Positions 1 to 4,484 of a stretch of 5,747 nt of DNA are shown in pieces; within the stretch, counting starts at the first letter, position 1, and each line of letters starts with the position of its first letter. The DNA comes from an uncultured Atopobium sp. Its GTDB lineage: Bacteria; Actinomycetota; Coriobacteriia; Coriobacteriales; Atopobiaceae. Under the pieces are notes generated by a model that was given only the letters and a program-made list of their open reading frames with translations, had not been told where the DNA came from and searched no databases. A program made the translations under genes and the position numbers. The DNA is taken from the NCBI GenBank assembly GCA_916720015.1, contig CAKAPZ010000067.1:1-5747 (forward strand), in the 5' to 3' direction.

Positions 1-802
1 GTGGCATGTCCATAAAGCCCTCAAGCTCAGCAAACTCTACAATCTGGTCAAAGTGCGAATCAATAAACTCTTTCTTGTAACCAAGAAGAGCACCGTTAAG
101 GTAGATATTCTCTTTAGCGGTCAGCTCCATGTCAAAGCCAGCACCCAGCTCAATAAGAGGAGCAATAGTACCTTTGACCTCGCAAGTTCCCTTAGAGGGC
201 TCAAGTACGCCAGCAATAATTTTAAGCATGGTGGACTTACCGGAGCCGTTTGTGCCCACCAGGCCAAAAGCCTCGCCGCGCTTAACCTCAAACGAGATGT
301 CATCAAGGGCCTTGAACTCTTTGAAAGCAACCTCGCCGCGTGCAAAAGCAATAAAGTACTCTTTCAGCGAGTTAAACTGCTCAGAAGCAATATTAAAGAT
401 CTCTGAAACGCCGTTTACCTCAACAACCGTCTCTGCATCCTCAGAAGGAAGTGGTGGACGCATAAAATCGTCATCACCAGCAACAACTACCCAAGCGGTA
501 ACGGTCTGAGGATTGTTGTTCGTGTCAAATGCATCAATGTAGAGATGATAACGACCAGGCTCTGGGAAGGTGTACGTCCACGAAGTATTAGGAATTGAGT
601 CGCCAAACTGGTGCTCCGTAGTATCCCAAAAACCCTCATCCCAGCGGTCATTCAAGCTCCATACGTAGTGAAATTTGAAGCCCTCAGGATCTGCACCAAT
701 AATCTTAGGAGTAGCAGTTACAGTCTCTCCTGCACGAATCTCGTGCGTATCCAAGGAAACCTGAACTGACCAGCCTAATTCTTTATTTGGTGACTCAGAC
801 AT
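1..802 (-). CDS. Polysaccharide/teichoic-acid export ABC transporter ATPase with extra N-terminal beta-sandwich-like domain (partial, C-terminus off the left edge)
   Basis: My translation from ATG at 802 gives 267 residues open to the window edge. Residues about 129-267 are the start of an ABC ATPase of the Wzt/TagH (RfbB) subfamily: the lead-in VSEIFNIASEQFNSLKEYF, the strand ALDDISFEVKRGE, Walker A GTNGSGKST at 183-191, and the subfamily block IELGAGFDMELTAKENIYLNG at about 217-237. Family members energise export of lipid-linked O-antigen, capsule or wall teichoic acid across the cytoplasmic membrane with a separate two-domain permease. The signature motif, Walker B and H-loop would lie beyond the window. 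Residues about 8-109 form an unusual N-terminal extension that looks like an Ig/PKD or triple-tyrosine-type beta domain (FHYVWSLNDRW near 44, then SWTYTFPEPGRYHLYIDAFD at 74-93), joined by an acidic, proline-containing linker. Wzt normally carries its glycan-binding beta domain at the C-terminus. No permease gene sits directly upstream; the neighbour is the regulator, 13 bases away. The ATPase call is firm; the exact substrate is unknown. Confidence 0.9.
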   Translation of the reverse strand, partial: MSESPNKELGWSVQVSLDTHEIRAGETVTATPKIIGADPEGFKFHYVWSLNDRWDEGFWDTTEHQFGDSIPNTSWTYTFPEPGRYHLYIDAFDTNNNPQTVTAWVVVAGDDDFMRPPLPSEDAETVVEVNGVSEIFNIASEQFNSLKEYFIAFARGEVAFKEFKALDDISFEVKRGEAFGLVGTNGSGKSTMLKIIAGVLEPSKGTCEVKGTIAPLIELGAGFDMELTAKENIYLNGALLGYKKEFIDSHFDQIVEFAELEGFMDMP

Positions 803-818
803 ACAACTCCTCTAATCA
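803..818 (-). promoter_or_regulatory. Regulator stop / ATPase ribosome binding site junction
   Basis: Read on the minus strand, the regulator's TGA (818-816) is followed by TT, then AGAGGAG (813-807), four bases TTGT, and the ATPase ATG at 802. The Shine-Dalgarno sequence decides the ATPase start. There is no room for a promoter or terminator in the 13-base gap, although a promoter inside the regulator's 3' end is not excluded. The arrangement implies that the two genes share a transcript. Confidence 0.8.
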
Positions 819-1907
819 ACTATTGCCTGAACAGTATAGCTGATTATGGCGAGAAACCCGACTTTTTAAGAGACTTCTCAACTTCTGTGGTGCTGCTGTG
901 GTGGTACGAACAATAAGTTTAGGAGCAATCCTAATTGCCTCAGGCTCATACCCTGGCTCAGATGCACGAATTGCATGCTCAAGAGCTACACGGCCACGCT
1001 CTAGCAAGTTAAAGCGAACGGTTGTCAGCGAGAAGTTTGGCAGATAGTCTTCAAGAGAGTCGTCGACACCAACAATACTGACATCATCTGGCACACTGAG
1101 CCCTACCTCTTCAAATGCAGCAATGACACCAAGCGCCATCTGGTCATTTGCCGCATACACCGCAGTAAAATCACGGTTTTCTCGCAGTTTTTTACCAATT
1201 TCATAGCCGCTGTTAGCAGTCCAGTCACCAGCAAGTGGCTCAACAATCTCCAGTCCATACTCAGACATGGCATCTCGCCAGCCCTTCTCACGAAATTGCG
1301 AGTCAATGGAGTATGAAGGGCCTGCTACAAAACGGATTTTGCGGTGACCAAGCTCATAGAGGTGGTCAATAACAAGCTTTGAACAACCATACTGATCTGA
1401 GTCAACGGTTGTGCAGTAAGGATGCTCGTGCATGGTAAGAAGCACTGTTCCAAGACCTGGCTGCGGTACAAATGATTCAAAGTCTGATGCCATAAGGCTC
1501 ATGCTGATAATCATGCCGTCAACGGGAAGATTGGACATACGATGAGAAATATCCTGCAGGCACAAGCCGTCGTCGGAGCCTTTCTCAATCATCGTAATTG
1601 CATATTCATGCTCACGAGCTGCAGAAACAATGCCATCAAGTGTGGCTAAGTTACCAAATTCGCGAATGTCGTACAGACAAAGTCCCACCGACTGATACGA
1701 GCCAGACCTCAACGATCTACCTGCAAAGCTTGGTCTAAAGCCCATAGACTCCATTGCAGCCTGGACTTTTTCACGCGTTGCCTTGCTGACGTTCTGGGCG
1801 CCATTAGCAACACGAGAAACGGTCTGCTGAGAAACACCAGCAACTTGCGCAACATCAGCCATTGAAACAGAACGCTTATTTGAGCTAGAACTATACGAGC
1901 GAGTCAC
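816..1907 (-). CDS. LacI/GalR-family transcriptional repressor, probably galactose/galactoside responsive
   Basis: A 363-residue protein starting at GTG 1907, chosen for GGAGG 5 bases upstream; the later ATG at codon 16 would cut into the DNA-binding domain. The helix-turn-helix is at about 16-35 (MADVAQVAGVSQQTVSRVANG), and the hinge helix near 58-68 (RPSFAGRSLRSG) contains the minor-groove leucine L66. The rest is a periplasmic-binding-protein-like sugar domain: NLPVDGMIISMS at about 126-137, AANDQMALG at 252-260, VGVDDSLEDYLP at 279-290 and LTTVR at 294-298. Aligned by eye with E. coli LacI, the inducer contacts appear as D171 (D149), R206 (R197), W229 in GDWTANSG (W220), N254 (N246) and D282 (D274); F293 is replaced by L301. 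This suggests a galactoside or galactose effector. A tail of about 24 residues after the usual end (QKLRSLLKSRVSRHNQL) resembles the LacI tetramerisation helix. It is divergent from the galactose genes, its likely targets. The family is certain; the ligand is inferred. Confidence 0.93.
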   Translation of the reverse strand: MTRSYSSSSNKRSVSMADVAQVAGVSQQTVSRVANGAQNVSKATREKVQAAMESMGFRPSFAGRSLRSGSYQSVGLCLYDIREFGNLATLDGIVSAAREHEYAITMIEKGSDDGLCLQDISHRMSNLPVDGMIISMSLMASDFESFVPQPGLGTVLLTMHEHPYCTTVDSDQYGCSKLVIDHLYELGHRKIRFVAGPSYSIDSQFREKGWRDAMSEYGLEIVEPLAGDWTANSGYEIGKKLRENRDFTAVYAANDQMALGVIAAFEEVGLSVPDDVSIVGVDDSLEDYLPNFSLTTVRFNLLERGRVALEHAIRASEPGYEPEAIRIAPKLIVRTTTAAPQKLRSLLKSRVSRHNQLYCSGNS

Positions 1908-1917
1908 GAATTCCTCC
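1908..1917 (-). promoter_or_regulatory. Ribosome binding site of the LacI-type regulator
   Basis: On the minus strand GGAGG (1917-1913) is followed by AATTC and then GTG at 1907. The near-ideal 5-base spacing is the main reason for accepting the GTG start. It also places the start 15 codons ahead of the conserved MADVAQ helix, a normal lead-in length for the family. Confidence 0.8.
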
Positions 1918-1927
1918 GATTATCTGC

Positions 1928-1943
1928 TTGTTTACGTACTCAT
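1928..1943 (-). promoter_or_regulatory. Candidate LacI-family operator O1 (regulator side)
   Basis: The minus strand reads ATGAGTACGTAAACAA, an imperfect palindrome centred on CG (5 of 8 positions symmetric), as is typical of LacI/GalR-family operators. It matches the second site at 2116-2131 at 14 of 16 positions in the opposite orientation. It covers the expected start region of the regulator promoter, so binding there would repress the regulator and the ATPase. The binding protein is inferred to be the adjacent LacI-type regulator. Confidence 0.55.
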
Positions 1944-1950
1944 ACTAACA
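1942..1950 (-). promoter_or_regulatory. Candidate extended -10 promoter of the regulator-ATPase transcript
   Basis: The minus strand reads TGTTAGTAT: a TG one base ahead of TAGTAT, which matches the -10 consensus at 4 of 6 positions. No good -35 is seen 16-18 bases upstream, which is acceptable for an extended -10 promoter. Transcription would start near 1935, inside the candidate operator at 1928-1943, as expected for an autorepressed regulator. This is a motif match only. Confidence 0.4.
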
Positions 1951-1956
1951 GGCAGA

Positions 1957-1984
1957 TTGACATAACGCGATAAAATTGCATATT
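1957..1984 (+). promoter_or_regulatory. Possible upstream plus-strand promoter with perfect -35
   Basis: TTGACA at 1957-1962 is a perfect sigma-70/sigma-A -35 hexamer. Sixteen bases downstream is CATATT (1979-1984), a 4 of 6 match to the -10 consensus. It would give the galactose operon a leader of roughly 180 bases containing operator 2, which could then act as a roadblock. The -10 is weak and the hexamer could be a chance occurrence in AT-rich DNA. Confidence 0.3.
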
Positions 1985-2091
1985 TATCAGCAAATTAAAC
2001 GCTCACGGTAAAAAAAGAACCGTTCGGCGAGAAGGACTTTTGACCTGCGCTCTAACCGTTTGCCCCCGCAAAAATACCACTGACTGAAAAC

Positions 2092-2120
2092 TTAATAATT
2101 TCCTGTTAGTTCGTTATGAG
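2092..2120 (+). promoter_or_regulatory. Candidate galactose operon promoter
   Basis: TTAATA (2092-2097) and TATGAG (2115-2120) each match the -35/-10 consensus at 4 of 6 positions and are separated by 17 bases. The start would fall near 2127, inside operator 2 (2116-2131), leaving a leader of about 47 bases before galM. The position relative to the operator is convincing, but the hexamers are mediocre; nearby TAACAT or CATAGT could be the true -10. Confidence 0.35.
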
Positions 2121-2131
2121 TACGTTAACAT
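2116..2131 (+). promoter_or_regulatory. Candidate LacI-family operator O2 (galactose operon side)
   Basis: ATGAGTACGTTAACAT is a CG-centred imperfect palindrome: the outer ATG/CAT and inner AC/GT are symmetric, 5 of 8 positions in all. It matches O1 in inverted orientation at 14 of 16 positions. It lies about 43 bases upstream of the galM start codon and overlaps the best candidate -10 and start site, a location suited to repression of galM-galK-galT. Confidence 0.6.
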
Positions 2132-2151
2132 AGTAAGGGTAATGCACTATG
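2129..2151 (+). repeat. Short perfect inverted repeat in the galM leader
   Basis: CATAGT (2129-2134) and ACTATG (2146-2151) are perfect reverse complements separated by 11 bases. They begin inside the end of operator 2 and end just ahead of the galM ribosome site. This could be a weak leader hairpin or an accessory protein site. Six-base repeats at this distance also occur by chance. Confidence 0.4.
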
Positions 2152-2160
2152 AGTGGTATC

Positions 2161-2174
2161 TCGGAGGTATCCGA
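2161..2174 (+). promoter_or_regulatory. galM ribosome binding site within a small hairpin
   Basis: GGAGG at 2163-2167 lies 6 bases before ATG 2174 and fixes the galM start. The same stretch can fold as TCGGA-GGTA-TCCGA, a 5-bp stem with a 4-base loop that pairs or encloses the whole Shine-Dalgarno sequence and the A of the ATG. The Shine-Dalgarno role is clear; any regulatory effect of so small a stem is speculative. Confidence 0.7.
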
Positions 2175-3232
2175 TGATTGATGTTCGACCTTTTGATAGT
2201 TTTGTTAACTCCCCTGCTGCGCTTACCTATACTATTCGCGGCGCTCATTCAGCAGTTAAATTGAGCAATTTTGGTGCAACCATTCTTGGCATTTCTGTAC
2301 CAGATATCTATGGCACGCAAGCAGATGTCGTTCTTGGCTATGGCTTGTTTGACTTGTATTTAGATAACCCCGCCTGCTTTGGCGCATCCATTGGACCTTC
2401 TGCTAATCGAGCAGATAAAGCAGAAATCCCGCTTAATGGAGTTGTCTATCACCTTCCTAAAAACAACGGCCCAGACAATCAAAATAACCTGCATACTGAT
2501 TTGGTTGCTGGTATCCATAAGCGCATTTGGCAAGCAGAAATCGATGAAGCACATAATACGGTAGTCTTCAGCATTGACCTGGTAGATGGAGAATATGGAC
2601 TGCCAGGAAACCGTCATATTACTGCAACCTATACGCTTGTTGAAGAAGCCTCACAGTCAACGCTAAATCTTACGTATACCTGCACAACTGATGCTGCAAC
2701 TTTTGTAAACATGACCAACCATGTCTACTTTAACCTCAACGGTCATGATTCTGGTGATGTTCTAGGTCACCAGCTCACTATCCAGGCAGACTCATATCTT
2801 CCCTTACGAGATGACTCGGTTTCTGTAGGAACCATAGATTCTGTCACAGGAACTCCTTTTGATTTCCGCACACCTAAGACCATTGGCAAAGATCTTGACG
2901 CAGATAATGAGCAGCTCAAAATTGCTCGCGGCTATGATCACTGCTTTGCCATTACTAACTATGAAAACGGGCAGCTACGCCCCGCCCTTCTCGCCACATC
3001 AGAAAGCGGACGCTCACTAGAAATTCAAATTACCGCTCCTGGCGTCCATCTGTATACCGGCAACTGGATTGATGAGGCTCGCGCAAAAGACGGCGCTATT
3101 TACAAGCCTCACGCTGGTTTTGCATTTGAGAGCGAGTTTTATCCAGATTGTGCTCACCATGCAGAGTGGCCTCAGCCTACCTGCACGCCTGAGCAGCCTT
3201 ACAGCTCGCAAATTGTTTATCGATTCTTTTAA
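2174..3232 (+). CDS. galM: Aldose 1-epimerase (galactose mutarotase)
   Basis: Interconverts beta-D-galactose and alpha-D-galactose in the cytoplasm, supplying the alpha anomer to galactokinase. The 352-residue product matches the usual GalM length of about 340-350. Conserved sites visible by eye: R79 in ANR, H107 in NNLHTD, catalytic acid H183 in TNHVYFNL, D255 in GYDHCF, and catalytic base E319 in GFAFESEFYPD. All key residues are present, so it should be active. I chose ATG 2174 because GGAGG sits 6 bases upstream; the frame is open back to GTG 2153, but that codon lacks a ribosome site and would add only seven residues. It is first in the operon, with galK 40 bases downstream and no terminator between them. 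Three hand-counted lines gave about 40-45 % GC, against 50-63 % in galK and galT lines, so it may differ in history. Confidence is high for the family; the substrate comes from context. Confidence 0.95.
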   Translation: MIDVRPFDSFVNSPAALTYTIRGAHSAVKLSNFGATILGISVPDIYGTQADVVLGYGLFDLYLDNPACFGASIGPSANRADKAEIPLNGVVYHLPKNNGPDNQNNLHTDLVAGIHKRIWQAEIDEAHNTVVFSIDLVDGEYGLPGNRHITATYTLVEEASQSTLNLTYTCTTDAATFVNMTNHVYFNLNGHDSGDVLGHQLTIQADSYLPLRDDSVSVGTIDSVTGTPFDFRTPKTIGKDLDADNEQLKIARGYDHCFAITNYENGQLRPALLATSESGRSLEIQITAPGVHLYTGNWIDEARAKDGAIYKPHAGFAFESEFYPDCAHHAEWPQPTCTPEQPYSSQIVYRFF

Positions 3233-3272
3233 GGTACCTGTAGCTTCACGGCACTAAAGGGAAAGGAACACC

Positions 3273-4484
3273 ATGGCTCACACGTTTGACGAGAAAACCA
3301 CAGCTCAGCTCAATCGCGCAAAAGAGCACTTTGAGCAAATGTTTGGAAAAGCTGACCGCTATCTTGCGGTACATGCGCCTGGTCGCTCCGAGATTGCAGG
3401 AAACCACACAGACCACGAGGGCGGTCATGTCATCGCTGGTGCCTTAGACGTTGCTATTGATGCAATTTGCGCCCCTAACAACCTGGGCGTTATTCGTGTA
3501 GCCAGTGTGGGATATGATCCTTTTGAGGTTGACTACACAAATCTTGAGCCCACCGAAGCTGAGTATCTGAGCACTAAGGCTATTGTTCGCGGTATGGCAG
3601 CAAACCTGGTCAAACTTGGTTTTGAGCCATCCGGCTTTGACATGGCAGTAGTTAGCAATGTTCCTGGTGGCGGCGGACTTTCTTCCTCTGCTGCGTTTGA
3701 GGCTGCAGCCGGCCGTGCAATGGAAGCTCTCTGGGAAGGTGGCAGCGAGATTTCTGCTGTTAAACTTGCCCAAATGAGCCAGAACACAGAAAACGTTTAC
3801 TTTGGTAAGCCGTGCGGTCTTATGGATCAGCTCGCTGTTTGCCTTGGCGGCCTTGCCTTTATGAACTTTGAAGATCCCGCAGAGCCACAGGCAGAAAAGC
3901 TAGACCTCAACTTTGAGGATTACGGCTATGCTCTCTGCCTTGTTGATGTTGGCTGTGATCACGTTGCCTTCACCGATGAGTATGCCGCTGTACCTGTTGA
4001 GATGCAGAAAGTTGCCGCGGCCTTTGGCAAGACTCGCCTTTCTGAGGTTCCCGTTGAAGACTTCCAAGCTCGTGTCAATGAGCTGCGAGAAGATCTTGGA
4101 GACCGCGCTCTTCTCCGCGCTATTCACTATTGGTACGAGAATGACCTGGTAGACAAGAGATGGGCAGATCTTCAAAACTCTGATATTGAGTCCTTTATCG
4201 CACTCACCAACGCTTCCGGTGCAAGCTCCGGTATGTACCTGCAGAACGTCTCTACTTCTGGCTCGTATCAGCCGGCCATGCTTGCCCTTGGCTTAGCTGA
4301 GAGCATCTTGAAAGGTTCTGGCGCCGTTCGCATTCACGGAGGCGGTTTTGGCGGCTCTATCCAGTGCTTTGTTCCTCTCGCCCTTGTCGAGACCTTTATC
4401 GCACAAATGAACCAGTGGTTTGGCGAAGGCGCTTGCCGCCACTACGCCATCTCTGACCAGGGAGCTTGTGCACAATGGCTGTAG
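3273..4484 (+). CDS. galK: Galactokinase (GHMP kinase family)
   Basis: Phosphorylates alpha-D-galactose with ATP to galactose-1-phosphate, the second Leloir step, in the cytoplasm. The 403-residue product has the normal GalK length (about 380-400). Motif I is APGRSEIAGNHTDHEGG at 35-51, with the catalytic-site arginine R38 and sugar-binding H45 and D47. Motif II, the phosphate loop PGGGGLSSSAAFE, is at 131-143. The catalytic aspartate is D185 in CGLMDQ, and motif III is RIHGGGFGG at 353-361. Motif I departs from the classical GRVNLIGEHTDYNGG, with Asn44 where classical enzymes carry a sugar-contacting Glu. I recall similar GNHTDH signatures in galactokinases of anaerobic Gram-positives, so this is probably a subfamily trait. 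The start at ATG 3273 follows AAAGGA, with the last A of AGGA 5 bases upstream. The end overlaps galT by 10 bases, implying translational coupling. Confidence is high, helped by galM and galT on either side. Confidence 0.95.
   Translation: MAHTFDEKTTAQLNRAKEHFEQMFGKADRYLAVHAPGRSEIAGNHTDHEGGHVIAGALDVAIDAICAPNNLGVIRVASVGYDPFEVDYTNLEPTEAEYLSTKAIVRGMAANLVKLGFEPSGFDMAVVSNVPGGGGLSSSAAFEAAAGRAMEALWEGGSEISAVKLAQMSQNTENVYFGKPCGLMDQLAVCLGGLAFMNFEDPAEPQAEKLDLNFEDYGYALCLVDVGCDHVAFTDEYAAVPVEMQKVAAAFGKTRLSEVPVEDFQARVNELREDLGDRALLRAIHYWYENDLVDKRWADLQNSDIESFIALTNASGASSGMYLQNVSTSGSYQPAMLALGLAESILKGSGAVRIHGGGFGGSIQCFVPLALVETFIAQMNQWFGEGACRHYAISDQGACAQWL
4459..4484 (+). promoter_or_regulatory. galT ribosome binding site inside galK, with 10-base gene overlap
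   Basis: AGGGAG at 4459-4464 precedes ATG 4475 by 10 bases, a slightly long spacing. The galT start lies within the last codons of galK, whose TAG is at 4482-4484. A ribosome terminating on galK could restart on galT, so the two enzymes would be made together. This would limit accumulation of galactose-1-phosphate, which is toxic in many organisms. Confidence 0.65.

Larger units (their letters stand above)
1928..2131. repeat. Inverted duplication of promoter/operator sequence
   Basis: The left arm (1928-1952, read on the minus strand) is CCTGTTAGT followed directly by ATGAGTACGTAAACAA. The right arm (2102-2131, plus strand) is CCTGTTAGT, then five extra bases TCGTT, then ATGAGTACGTTAACAT. 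Outside the five-base indel, 23 of 25 positions are identical. The two arms face the two divergent genes symmetrically, so each gene has the same upstream module. The core centres are about 188 bp apart. Given, say, 18 helical turns at 10.5 bp each, they would lie on roughly the same DNA face. The repeat is directly visible; its role as paired operators is inference. Confidence 0.85.

Noticed and set aside
53..509. Two plus-strand open frames (53-406 and 129-509) opposite the export ATPase
   Set aside because: The minus-strand frame contains Walker A and the Wzt/TagH block; the plus-strand products are low-complexity, serine- or lysine-rich sequences without motifs.
2004..2060. AACCGTT repeated at 2018-2024 and 2054-2060, with ACGGT/ACCGT and GAAC-C-GTTC mini-palindromes
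   Set aside because: Too short to separate from chance in a 150-base AT-rich spacer, and with no clear relation to either promoter.
1994..2064. CRE/CcpA-like CG-centred sites at 1994-2007 and 2051-2064
   Set aside because: Both are degenerate matches to the CcpA consensus (roughly 9-11 of 14 positions) with little symmetry, and they are much weaker than the duplicated operator. CcpA may not exist in this lineage.
2153..2173. Upstream GTG start for galM
   Set aside because: No ribosome site precedes GTG 2153, the seven added residues are not family-like, and GGAGG would then fall inside the coding region. ATG 2174 has ideal spacing.
3233..3272. Possible terminator or promoter between galM and galK
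   Set aside because: The 40-base gap has no GC-rich stem with a T-run and no recognisable -35/-10 pair; it mostly holds the galK ribosome site.
3444..3787. Minus-strand open frames (3444-3773 and 3533-3787) opposite galK
   Set aside because: They overlap the galactokinase motifs in sense and have no family resemblance.
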